This document shows positions 34,516-44,137 of a stretch of 64,000 nt of DNA, piece after piece. The stretch spans positions 1 through 64,000 of the forward strand of contig DASUEU010000075.1 of the NCBI GenBank assembly GCA_036274895.1, written 5' to 3'. The stretch comes from CALMKX01 sp036274895. Its GTDB lineage: Bacteria > Acidobacteriota > Thermoanaerobaculia > Multivoradales > SZUA-115. The stretch's first letter is position 1, and every line of letters starts with the position of its first letter. The notes beneath the pieces were generated by a model, which was given only the letters and a program-made list of their open reading frames with translations, was not told where the DNA came from and made no database searches. The position numbers were made by a program, and so were the translations under genes.

Positions 34516-34941
34516 ATGTTCACCACCCTCGTCGTCGCCCAGGGCGGGCTGGCCCAGACGCTGGTCGAGGCCGCGCGCCACATCGTCGGCGCTCTGCCGG
34601 AGTGCCAGGCGGTGAGCCTCGAGTGGAACGATGACCTCGATGCCTCCCGAGCCAAGATCGCCGGCGTCCTCGAAGCGATCGGCCGCGACCAACCCGTGCT
34701 CATCCTGGTCGACATGTTCGGCTCCACCCCTTGTCGTGCCGCCCTCGCCGAGGCCCGCCCCGGCGTCGCCGAGGTGGTCACCGGGGTCAACCTCGCCATG
34801 GTCATGCGGCTCGGATGCCCGGGCGGCCAGGAGCGCACCGTGGTGGAGGCCGCCGAGTGGCTGACGGCCAAGGGCCAGGGCAGCATCTGTCACCCCTCGG
34901 CGCCCGCTTCGGTCTGCCGGGATGCCGGAGCCCCTTGCTGA
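34516..34941 (+). CDS. EIIA-Man-like PTS protein lacking the active histidine
   Basis: About 141 residues. The fold is recognised by the first strand FTTLVVAQGGLAQ, the DMFGSTPCRAAL motif (normally DLFGGTP) and GVNLAMVMRL. In the family the first strand ends in (S/T)HG, whose His is phosphorylated by HPr; here the codon is CAG, giving Gln. All else looks intact, and the gene keeps its place between rapZ and ptsH. It may therefore be a phosphorylation-blind regulator or have moved its active site. A read error (CAC to CAG) cannot be excluded. Confidence 0.75.
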   Translation: MFTTLVVAQGGLAQTLVEAARHIVGALPECQAVSLEWNDDLDASRAKIAGVLEAIGRDQPVLILVDMFGSTPCRAALAEARPGVAEVVTGVNLAMVMRLGCPGGQERTVVEAAEWLTAKGQGSICHPSAPASVCRDAGAPC

Positions 34942-34949
34942 GCCGGACG

Positions 34950-35219
34950 ATGGTCGAACGCGAGGTCGAGATCGTCAACCAGCTGGGGTTACATGCCCGT
35001 GCCGCTGCCAAGCTGGTCCACCAGGCGGCGCGCTTTCGTGCGCGTAGCATGCTGATTCGCGATGGGGAGGAAGTCGACGCCAAGAGCATCCTCGGTGTAC
35101 TCCTGCTGGCCGCGGCCCAGGGTACTCGGCTGACCGTGCGCTGCGTGGGGGACGACGAGGGGGAGGCCCTCTCCGCGCTGGTCGGCCTGATCGAGGACCG
35201 ATTCCAGGAGGGGCAGTGA
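34950..35219 (+). CDS. ptsH: Phosphocarrier protein HPr
   Basis: About 89 residues. The phosphate-accepting His is in NQLGLHARAAAKLV, and the Ser46-type site is in DAKSILGVLLLAA, so both the EI and the HprK phosphorylation sites are conserved. ATG 34950 is chosen 8 nt after the EIIA stop; TTG 34935 in frame would add five residues. ptsI follows after 19 nt. Confidence 0.93.
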   Translation: MVEREVEIVNQLGLHARAAAKLVHQAARFRARSMLIRDGEEVDAKSILGVLLLAAAQGTRLTVRCVGDDEGEALSALVGLIEDRFQEGQ

Positions 35220-35238
35220 GATGGGGGAGGAGCACACG

Positions 35239-36984
<1,746 letters not shown>

Positions 36985-37006
36985 GGAACTCGTAGGAGGA
37001 CAGAGC

Positions 37007-37798
37007 ATGAGAACTTCGGAGGCCCCCTCGGGCCGCAGCTCCTTGCCCGTCCTGGTGCTGGTCGGGCTAGCTCTCGCGGCCTGCTCCTCCTCGAGCCCGC
37101 GAGCCAACCCCGCGAGCCCCGCGAGCCCGGTGCCGGCCCGGACCAACGTCGAGGCACCACCTCCGCCTCCGCCCCCGCCCCCGGCCGAGCCGCTGACTGT
37201 CGTGATCGAGGAGAGCCACGAAGAGGCGCCCCCGCCGTCCTTGCTCGAGGCCTCCCGCCTGGCCCGCGAGCGCAAGAGGGACGCGCCGCCGCCCTCGGTC
37301 GTCATCACCAACAAGAACCTGGCCGAGTACGCCAAGCGGGGCAGCCTGACGGTTGCCCCGCCCAAAGCCAAGGACGAAAGCGCCACCGCCGTCCCCGTTG
37401 ACGCGCGCGACGAGAAGTACTGGCGATCCGGCGTCCTCCGCCTTCGGCAGAGCTGGCGGGAAGCCCACGACGAGAGGATCGCCCTCGAGAAGGACGCCGA
37501 GCAGCTGCGCTTTCGGTTCTACGCCGAACGCGACGTCCGCTTCCGAGACGCAGAGGTCAAACCCGTCTGGGACCGGACTCTAGACCGCTTGACCGAGGTT
37601 CGTCTGGACATCGAACGCCTCCAGGCAGAGCTCGATGCTTTCCTCGAAGAAGGCCGCCGCGCCGGCGCATTGCCGGGCTGGTTGGACGAGGGCATCGAGC
37701 TCGAGCCCGCGGAACGCCCCCAGCGACCGGTCAAAGACCTCGAAGAGTACGAGGTCAAGGACCCCGAGATCATCGACGAAGGATCCCAGCCGCGATGA
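37007..37798 (+). CDS. Proline-rich lipoprotein of unknown function
   Basis: About 263 residues. A signal sequence ends in the lipobox LALAAC (Cys near 25), so the protein should be lipid-anchored. A Ser/Pro/Ala linker with a nine-proline run follows. A charged helical region (about 125-225, rich in Arg and Glu, with several coiled-coil heptads) forms the rest. No family is recognised. It overlaps miaB by 4 nt and follows ptsI by 22 nt (AGGAGG before the ATG). Confidence 0.65.
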   Translation: MRTSEAPSGRSSLPVLVLVGLALAACSSSSPRANPASPASPVPARTNVEAPPPPPPPPPAEPLTVVIEESHEEAPPPSLLEASRLARERKRDAPPPSVVITNKNLAEYAKRGSLTVAPPKAKDESATAVPVDARDEKYWRSGVLRLRQSWREAHDERIALEKDAEQLRFRFYAERDVRFRDAEVKPVWDRTLDRLTEVRLDIERLQAELDAFLEEGRRAGALPGWLDEGIELEPAERPQRPVKDLEEYEVKDPEIIDEGSQPR

Positions 37799-39180
37799 GC
37801 CACGACAGCCACCCAGCCCCGCCTCGACGCTTCTTCGTCGAGACCTGGGGCTGCCAGATGAATGAGCTGGACACCCAGCGGATGAACGGCCTGCTCATGC
37901 AGGAGGGCATTCTGCCGACCCGCAACCCGGAAGAAGCGGACATCATCCTGCTCAACTCCTGCAGTGTGCGCGAGAAGGCCGCGCAGAAGGTCTACTCGCG
38001 GATTGGTGAGTACCGCCTCTTGAAGCGCGACAAGAAGGACCTGATGATCGGCCTCTGCGGATGCGTGGCCCAGCAGGAGGGCGAGAAGGCGCTGCGCAAA
38101 GTCGCCGACCTCGACTTCGTGCTCGGTCCGGCCCGGGTGGGCGAGCTGCGGCAGGTGATTGCCGACCGCCGAGCCGGTCGTCGCGTGGTAGCGACCGGCT
38201 TTCCGGAGGAGCGCAGCTTCGAGATCGACGCCATCTCCCGTGACGGCGTCTACAAGGGTATGGTCACCATCATCGAGGGCTGCAACAAGAAGTGCACCTT
38301 CTGCATCGTGCCCTTCACGCGAGGGCCCGAGAGATCGAGGTCGATGGCGGAGATCCTGCTCGAGGTTCGCCATCTGCTGGACTACGGCTTCCTCGAGATC
38401 GAGCTCCTGGGGCAGACCGTCAACCACTGGCGAGATCCGGAAGGCGATCACGACTTCGCGGACCTGCTTGACGCGGTTGCCTCGATGCCGGGTCTGGAGC
38501 GACTGCGATTCGTCACCTCCTACCCGCGCGACTTCACCCCCCGCATGGTCGAGAGAGTGGGGAAGGTCCCCAACCTCTGCCCCTACCTCCACCTGCCGGT
38601 GCAGTCGGGGTCGGATCGGGTGCTCAAGAGGATGGGACGGGGCTACGACCTCCGCCTCTATCTGGACCTGGTCGACCAGCTACGCACGGCACGCCCGGGG
38701 TTGGCGCTGTCGACCGACCTGATCGTGGGCTTCCCTGGAGAGACCGAGGACGAGTTCCGCGAGACCCTCCACCTGGTGGAGAGGGTGCGGTTCTCCTCGA
38801 TCTTCGCCTTCTGCTACTCGCCACGCCCGGGCACCGCCGCCCCCAAGCTCGGTGATCAAGTCCCCTCCGGCGTGGCCCAGCGGCGGCTCCAGGAGCTGCT
38901 GGCGTTCCAGACCGCCATCCAAAGAGAGCTGAACTCGGAGCTCGTGGGGCAGGAGCTGGAGGTGCTGGTCACGGGCTGGAGCAGGGACTCGGCACAGATG
39001 AGCGGTCGCACCCCCTGCCACCGCATCGTCCACTTCGCACCGCCCGCCGACGGTCTTCGCCTGGGATCTCTCGTGCGGGTGCGGATCGAGGATGCCTTCC
39101 CGCACAGCCTCGTCGGCTCCGCCGTGATCGCCGCGGGCGCTGCCCACGTCCGGCCCTCCCGGCTCCAGGTCCTGGCCTGA
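37795..39180 (+). CDS. miaB: tRNA-2-methylthio-N6-dimethylallyladenosine synthase
   Basis: About 461 residues. The N-terminal MTTase domain has three cluster cysteines (WGCQMNE, NSCSVREKA, GCVAQ). The radical-SAM domain has the CxxxCxxC site in GCNKKCTFCIVPFTRG near 160. A C-terminal TRAM-like domain starts near 375. The enzyme adds a methylthio group to A37 of tRNAs reading UNN codons. ATG 37795 overlaps the lipoprotein stop. Confidence 0.95.
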   Translation: MSHDSHPAPPRRFFVETWGCQMNELDTQRMNGLLMQEGILPTRNPEEADIILLNSCSVREKAAQKVYSRIGEYRLLKRDKKDLMIGLCGCVAQQEGEKALRKVADLDFVLGPARVGELRQVIADRRAGRRVVATGFPEERSFEIDAISRDGVYKGMVTIIEGCNKKCTFCIVPFTRGPERSRSMAEILLEVRHLLDYGFLEIELLGQTVNHWRDPEGDHDFADLLDAVASMPGLERLRFVTSYPRDFTPRMVERVGKVPNLCPYLHLPVQSGSDRVLKRMGRGYDLRLYLDLVDQLRTARPGLALSTDLIVGFPGETEDEFRETLHLVERVRFSSIFAFCYSPRPGTAAPKLGDQVPSGVAQRRLQELLAFQTAIQRELNSELVGQELEVLVTGWSRDSAQMSGRTPCHRIVHFAPPADGLRLGSLVRVRIEDAFPHSLVGSAVIAAGAAHVRPSRLQVLA

Positions 39181-39209
39181 GGCGGTGCCAACCCGGAGCG
39201 CCCTCGCGC

Positions 39210-39238
39210 TTGACGAGGCGCTCCGCCAGGCACACAAT
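39210..39238 (+). promoter_or_regulatory. Promoter of the BFN-domain gene, leaderless type
   Basis: TTGACG (39210-39215), a 17-bp spacer and CACAAT (39233-39238), with only 6 nt to ATG 39245. The transcript should start at or next to the ATG. Confidence 0.6.
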
Positions 39239-39244
39239 GACTCC

Positions 39245-39742
39245 ATGAGCGACGAGTCCGAAGTCCGGATGGAGATCAAGGGCCTGATGCTGGACCCTTC
39301 GTCGAATCTCCCAATCGTTATCCTGAGCGACGAGGACGGTCAGCGCCGCCTGCCAATCTGGATCGGCGTCTTCGAAGCCAACGCGATTGCCCTCCGCCTG
39401 GACGGCTTCGAGCCGCCCCGGCCGATGACGCACGATCTCCTGCGCAGTGTCTTCGAGCACGTTGGGGCCGAGGTCGAGCGCATCGTGATCACCGACCTAC
39501 GGGAAACCACCTTTTACGCTCTCATCTTCGCCCAGCAGGGGGACCAGGAGCTGGTGCTCGATGCGCGGCCGAGCGACGCTCTCGCCCTGGCAGTGCGAAC
39601 CGGCGCGCCCATCTTCGTGCGCAGCAGCGTGCTCGAAAAGGCCCAGGCGGCGGACCGGACCGCCGAGGTCAGCGACGAAGAGCAGCTCAAGAAGTGGCTA
39701 GAGGATCTCAGCCCGGACGATCTCGGCAAGTACACCATGTGA
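39245..39742 (+). CDS. BFN/DUF151 domain protein (bifunctional nuclease family)
   Basis: About 165 residues. The DUF151 core is clear: LMLDPSSNLPIVILSD, LPIWIGVFEANAIALRL, THDLLRSVFEHVGAEV and DARPSDALALAVRTGAPIFV. The plant founding member has RNase and DNase activity; bacterial roles are mostly unknown. A short UVR-like or charged tail follows (EEQLKKWLEDLSPDDLGK). It has its own promoter and lies between miaB and parA. Confidence 0.85.
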   Translation: MSDESEVRMEIKGLMLDPSSNLPIVILSDEDGQRRLPIWIGVFEANAIALRLDGFEPPRPMTHDLLRSVFEHVGAEVERIVITDLRETTFYALIFAQQGDQELVLDARPSDALALAVRTGAPIFVRSSVLEKAQAADRTAEVSDEEQLKKWLEDLSPDDLGKYTM

Positions 39743-39810
39743 GACGAGGTCCCGCGTCGAGCTTCTGCCGTTGGCCTGCAACCATCGATAAAACAGCCAC
39801 TTAGACCGAT

Positions 39811-39826
39811 TGTCGGCGCGCCGACA
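39811..39826. promoter_or_regulatory. Perfect 16-bp palindrome upstream of parAB
   Basis: TGTCGGCGCGCCGACA is identical on both strands. It lies 68 bp after the BFN gene and about 59 bp before the parA -35. It does not match the parS consensus. It could be an operator or the stem of a terminator, although no T-run follows. Confidence 0.5.
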
Positions 39827-39884
39827 TTGGCCCTGGCTTGGCTAGCACGGGCGATGTGTCGAGCGGTGGGACCTCATCTTCTCC

Positions 39885-39914
39885 TTGACCCTCGGAAAGC
39901 CATTCTCTTACACT
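39885..39914 (+). promoter_or_regulatory. parAB promoter, leaderless type
   Basis: TTGACC (39885-39890), an 18-bp spacer and TACACT (39909-39914), 10 nt before ATG 39925. The expected start site leaves at most a few untranslated bases. Confidence 0.6.
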
Positions 39915-39924
39915 CCCTCCGCCT

Positions 39925-40689
39925 ATGATCATTGCCATCACCAACCAGAAGGGTGGGGTGGGGAAGACCACGACAGCCATCAACCTGTCGGCGGCCCTCG
40001 CCCTGAAGGGTCTTCGGACCCTCCTCGTCGATCTCGATCCACAAGCCAACAGCTCGGTCTCCTTCCTCGATCTGCGCTCCCTGCCGGGGCCGTTCATGTA
40101 CGAGGCGCTCACCGAGCCCAACGTCCACGTGGGTGACATCACCGTGCCCGTGGAGAAGGTCCCTGGACTCTCCCTGGCGCCGTCGACCATCGCCCTGGCG
40201 AGGATCGAGAGTGCTCTCCTGGGGGAGCTGGACGGGCACTACCGGCTCAAAGACGAGCTGGACCGCATCCACGATCAGTGGGACTTCATCATCATCGACA
40301 CGCCACCGACCCTGGGCATCATCACGTTCAACGCCCTGGTCGCCGCCACCCACGTGCTGATCCCGATCCAGTCCAGCTACTTTGCACTGGAGGGCACAGA
40401 CGACTTGCTCGAAACGGTCCAGAAAGTGAAGCAGCGGGCCAATCCTGGCCTCCAGATCCTGGGCGCCCTGATCACCCTCTACGACAAACGGACCGTGCTG
40501 TCTAAGGACATCCGCAGCCAGATCGACCAGGTCTTCGGCGATCGGGTCTTCGATACGGTGATCACCAAGAGCGTCCGTCTGGAGGAGAGTCCGGCTTACC
40601 ACGAACCGATCTTCAGCTTCGCACCCAACTCGAGCGGAGCCTACGAGTACTACAAGCTGACCGAGGAGGTGCTGAGCCGTGTCCGGTAA
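39925..40689 (+). CDS. parA: Chromosome-partitioning ATPase ParA (Soj)
   Basis: About 254 residues, the short chromosomal type without an N-terminal DNA-binding domain. The deviant Walker A KGGVGKTTTAINLS begins near residue 10. Walker A' DLDPQANSS and Walker B FIIIDTPPTLG follow. It drives origin segregation with ParB, encoded immediately downstream with an 11-nt overlap. No parS sequence was found by eye in the window. Confidence 0.93.
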   Translation: MIIAITNQKGGVGKTTTAINLSAALALKGLRTLLVDLDPQANSSVSFLDLRSLPGPFMYEALTEPNVHVGDITVPVEKVPGLSLAPSTIALARIESALLGELDGHYRLKDELDRIHDQWDFIIIDTPPTLGIITFNALVAATHVLIPIQSSYFALEGTDDLLETVQKVKQRANPGLQILGALITLYDKRTVLSKDIRSQIDQVFGDRVFDTVITKSVRLEESPAYHEPIFSFAPNSSGAYEYYKLTEEVLSRVR

Positions 40690-41551
40690 TGCTGCCCGTC
40701 GAGGGTTGCCCGAGAGGGTCCAGATGCGCCATACACCGCACTTCGTCGACGAACTGACCAACCGCCACGAAACCCCGATCGGCAAGATGGTGCCGCTGTC
40801 GAGCATTGAGCTCGACTCGAAACAGCCCCGGACGGCCATGGGGGACCTCTCGGAGCTGGCCGCCTCGATCCGCGAGAAGGGCATTCTCGAGCCGATCCTG
40901 GTCCGTCCCCGACCGGAGCCGAACGCCCCCGGCGGTCCAATCTACAGGATCATCTCTGGCGAGCGCCGCTTCCGGGCGGCCCAGGAGGTTGGGCTCTTCG
41001 ACGTGCCGGTCATCGAGATGGACGTCACCGAGCAAGAGGCGCTCGAAATCGCCCTGGTCGAGAATCTCCAGCGCAAAGATCTGACGCCCTTTGAAGAGGC
41101 GGACGGTTACCGCGCCCTGGCCGAGAACCACTCCTACACCCACGAGCAGATTGCGGAAGCGGTGGGCAAGTCCCGGACCGTCGTCACCGAGGCACTGTCG
41201 CTGCTTGCAATGCCGCTCAAGGTGCGCCAGCGAGTCCTCGACCTGGGGGTTTCGTCGAAGTCGCTCCTGCTCGAAGTACTGAAGGCCAAGGGTGAGGAGG
41301 AGATGTTGCGGCTGTTGGACGAGGTCTCCCGGCAGGGCCTGTCGCGAGACGACCTGCGGCGGCGGCTGCGCAACCGGGACACGGCCAAGGGGATACGGCG
41401 CAAGCCCTATGTGTTCAAGTTCCGTTCTCCCGACAAGACCTACAGCCTCGCCCTGAGCTTCCGGCAGAGCACGGTCGAGACCGAGGATCTGATCCGGGCT
41501 CTCGAGTCCATCCTGGGCGAGCTGCGCCAACAGGCTAAGGAAGCCTTCTGA
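40679..41551 (+). CDS. parB: Chromosome-partitioning CTPase ParB (Spo0J)
   Basis: About 290 residues. The CTP-binding ParB domain contains SKQPRT, SIREKGILEPILVRP and ISGERRFRAAQEVG. ENLQRKDLTPFEEADGY leads into the helix-turn-helix (YTHEQIAEAVGKSRTVVTEAL), and a C-terminal dimerisation domain ends the chain. GTG 40679 lies inside parA with AGGAGG about 9 nt upstream; ATG 40724 is a later alternative. Confidence 0.93.
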   Translation: MSGNAARRGLPERVQMRHTPHFVDELTNRHETPIGKMVPLSSIELDSKQPRTAMGDLSELAASIREKGILEPILVRPRPEPNAPGGPIYRIISGERRFRAAQEVGLFDVPVIEMDVTEQEALEIALVENLQRKDLTPFEEADGYRALAENHSYTHEQIAEAVGKSRTVVTEALSLLAMPLKVRQRVLDLGVSSKSLLLEVLKAKGEEEMLRLLDEVSRQGLSRDDLRRRLRNRDTAKGIRRKPYVFKFRSPDKTYSLALSFRQSTVETEDLIRALESILGELRQQAKEAF

Positions 41552-41724
41552 GCCGTTCGGGAGGCCCGTTGGGGAGTTGGATGGAGCCCGGTGTCGGGCT
41601 CTGGTACTGCGATCGAGAGTCCGATAAGATTGATTATGTAAACCGGTGACGGTCCAAGGCGCTCTGCCAGACCACTCGCCTGGTTGCCTGGCCAGGACAT
41701 CGAGTCGGGCTCCTCCGCCGCCCA

Positions 41725-41730
41725 TATAAT
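41725..41730 (+). promoter_or_regulatory. Consensus -10 box before lptFG
   Basis: A perfect TATAAT lies 9 nt before ATG 41740, with no Shine-Dalgarno sequence between. No good -35 is seen 16-18 bp upstream. The 188-bp gap before it also holds an AT-rich stretch (about 41620-41645) without a recognisable motif. Confidence 0.5.
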
Positions 41731-41739
41731 CCGCCGGTC

Positions 41740-44124
41740 ATGGGTCGCCTCGAGCGCTACGTCCTGCGTGAGACCTTGGGTCCTCTCGGCCTTGGGTTTC
41801 TCGTCTACACCTCCATGCTCCTGGTTCGCTTCCTCTTCCTCTCGGCGGAGATGATCATCGAGAGGGGTGTGAGCTTCGGCGTGGTGCTGCACATGTTGAG
41901 CGCCTCGCTGCCCAACATCGTGGTCCTGACGCTGCCGATGGCCTTGCTCTTCGGCCTTCTCACGGCGGTCGGCCGGCTGGCCTCGGACAGCGAGCTGGTC
42001 GCCATGCGGGCCTCCGGCATCAGCCTGGTCAAGCTCTACCGGCCCATCCTCTTGATCTCCGGCCTGCTGACCCTGGCCAACATGGCAGTGAGCCTCTGGG
42101 CTCTCCCCTGGGGCAACTCCGAGCTGCAGCGGATCCGGGTGGAGATCCTGACCAGGACCGCCGCCCGCCAGGTCGAGCCCCGGATCTTCTACGAGCAATG
42201 GGGCGACAAGGTGCTCTACGTCTTCGGTGTCGACCGCGAGACCAACGAATGGCAGGGCGTCTTTCTCTCGGATGTCCTGCCCTCCAGCCAGAGCGAGCTG
42301 ACCATCGCCGAGAAGGGCCGAGTCCGCGTCGACGAGACCGGCGAACGCGTGATCCTCGAGCTCGAGAACGCCGAGAAGCACGTGGTCGACCTCAATGCGC
42401 CCCTCAAATACCAGCGCCACACCTACGAGAATGTCGACCTGGTCCTCGACGACGCCTTCACCTCCAAGACCCGAGCCAAGATGGCCACCAGCCGGAGCCT
42501 CCGCGAGCTGGGGCTGGCCGAGCTGAGCAAACGCTTGAGCGACCCGGGGCTCCCCGCGGAGCAACGCAACCTCGCGCTGGTCGAGCTCCACAAGAAGTTC
42601 TCCATCCCCTTCGCCTGCTTCGTCTTCGGCCTCTTCGCCCTGCCCCTCGGGGTGACCAACAAGCGGGGCGGCAAGTCGTCGGGCTTCGCCCTGTCCATGG
42701 GCGTGATCCTCGTCTACTACGTGCTGATCAACAACGGCGAGGAAGCCGCCCGCTACGGCAAGCTCGAGCCATGGATCGCCATGTGGTTGCCCAACCTGTT
42801 GTTGGCGATCGTCGGGATGTACCTGCTCTGGCGCACGAACCGGGATCGGGGCGTGCTCCCCCACCGCCTGAGCCGGTGGTGGCGCGGTCTGCACCTGTTG
42901 CCGCGGATCCGGCGAGAGCACGGCCCGGCCTCGGGCCGGGCTCAGGAGGGTGCAGACGGCGACGCCGGCGAGGCTGGAGTCACCCTGCGGCTTCCTCGCC
43001 TGAGGCTGCGCTTCCCCAACCTGCTCGACCGCTACACCTTGAAGGCGTTTCTCCGGGTCACGGCGACGGTCTTCCTCTCGGTGATGAGCCTGTTCATCCT
43101 CATCGACCTGTCGCAGATCGTCGACGAGATCATCAAGAACCAGGTCTCTCGGTCGGTCATTGTTCAGTATTACTTCTTCCGCTCCTTCCAGATCTTCTAT
43201 GAGGCTTCGCCCCTGGTCGTGCTGGTGTCGACCCTCATCACCTTCACGCTGCTGTCGAAGTCCAACGAGGTCACGGCGGTCAAGGCCCTCGGAGTGAGCC
43301 TCTATCGACTCTCCGTACCCACCATCGCCGCCGCCTTCCTGCTCGCCGTCTTCTCCGCCTCACTACAGTGGGAGCTCCTCCCGGCGACCAACCAGCGCGC
43401 CCAGCTCCTGCTCCAGGAGATCCGCGGCGAGAGCCCCCGAGCGAGCTACAAGCAAGCAGATCGCTGGCTGATGAGCAAGGACGGCCGGATCTACCATTTC
43501 CTCCACTTCGACCCGGCCACCCAGCATGTTCAGCGGCTTCAGATCTTCGAGCTCGAGGGAGAGAAGAAGCTCAAGAGTCGCCTCTTCACCACCAGCGCCC
43601 AGTACCATGCGGCCAGCGGCACCAGCGGCGCGGTGTGGATCTTCGACGACGGCTGGAGGCGACGATTCTCGCCGGTGGGTGGCGCGACCAGGGAGAGGGA
43701 GTACACCCCCCTCAAGGGGCCGTTCCAGGGGGATGTTGCAGAGCCGCCGGAGTTCTTCGCTTCCGAGATCCGCCGGCCTGAGGAGATGGGCTACACCCAG
43801 CTGTCTCGCTACATCGGCGAGCTGCGCCAGAGCGGCCAGGCCGTGCCCGACCTCGAGGTCGACCTCCACAGCAAGCTGGCCTTCCCGGCGGTGACCTTCG
43901 TGATGGCCCTGGTCGCTCTCCCCTTCGCCTTCCGGCTCGGGCGCCAGGGCACCCTCTACGGCATCGGCCTGTCGATCATGCTAGGGATGGTCTTCCTGCT
44001 GGTGCTGGCAATCTTCACCGCGCTCGGCAACAAGCAGGCTCTGCCGCCCCTGGTCGCGGTGTGGAGCCCGAGCGCGCTCTTCGGCTTACTCGCCGCCTAC
44101 CTGTTCCTGGGCGTACGTTCCTGA
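41740..44124 (+). CDS. Fused LptF-LptG LPS export permease
   Basis: About 794 residues, the sum of LptF and LptG. The first half (about 1-370) has a membrane pair (MALLFGLLTAVGRLASDSELVAMRASG), a periplasmic jellyroll and a closing membrane pair (FVFGLFALPLGVTNKR). A basic, Gly-rich cytosolic linker (about 370-425) leads to the second copy starting LLDRYTLKAFLRV, with SNEVTAVKALGVS as the matching coupling motif. Both halves should pair with LptB to extract LPS. The frame is continuous, with no stop or start near the junction that would suggest two genes. Confidence 0.88.
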   Translation: MGRLERYVLRETLGPLGLGFLVYTSMLLVRFLFLSAEMIIERGVSFGVVLHMLSASLPNIVVLTLPMALLFGLLTAVGRLASDSELVAMRASGISLVKLYRPILLISGLLTLANMAVSLWALPWGNSELQRIRVEILTRTAARQVEPRIFYEQWGDKVLYVFGVDRETNEWQGVFLSDVLPSSQSELTIAEKGRVRVDETGERVILELENAEKHVVDLNAPLKYQRHTYENVDLVLDDAFTSKTRAKMATSRSLRELGLAELSKRLSDPGLPAEQRNLALVELHKKFSIPFACFVFGLFALPLGVTNKRGGKSSGFALSMGVILVYYVLINNGEEAARYGKLEPWIAMWLPNLLLAIVGMYLLWRTNRDRGVLPHRLSRWWRGLHLLPRIRREHGPASGRAQEGADGDAGEAGVTLRLPRLRLRFPNLLDRYTLKAFLRVTATVFLSVMSLFILIDLSQIVDEIIKNQVSRSVIVQYYFFRSFQIFYEASPLVVLVSTLITFTLLSKSNEVTAVKALGVSLYRLSVPTIAAAFLLAVFSASLQWELLPATNQRAQLLLQEIRGESPRASYKQADRWLMSKDGRIYHFLHFDPATQHVQRLQIFELEGEKKLKSRLFTTSAQYHAASGTSGAVWIFDDGWRRRFSPVGGATREREYTPLKGPFQGDVAEPPEFFASEIRRPEEMGYTQLSRYIGELRQSGQAVPDLEVDLHSKLAFPAVTFVMALVALPFAFRLGRQGTLYGIGLSIMLGMVFLLVLAIFTALGNKQALPPLVAVWSPSALFGLLAAYLFLGVRS

Positions 44125-44137
44125 AGGGCCGCTCGCC

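Noticed and set aside
39743..39924. Possible parS site near parAB
   Set aside because: The only palindrome (TGTCGGCGCGCCGACA) does not resemble the TGTTTCACGTGAAACA consensus, and no parS-like sequence was seen elsewhere in the window.
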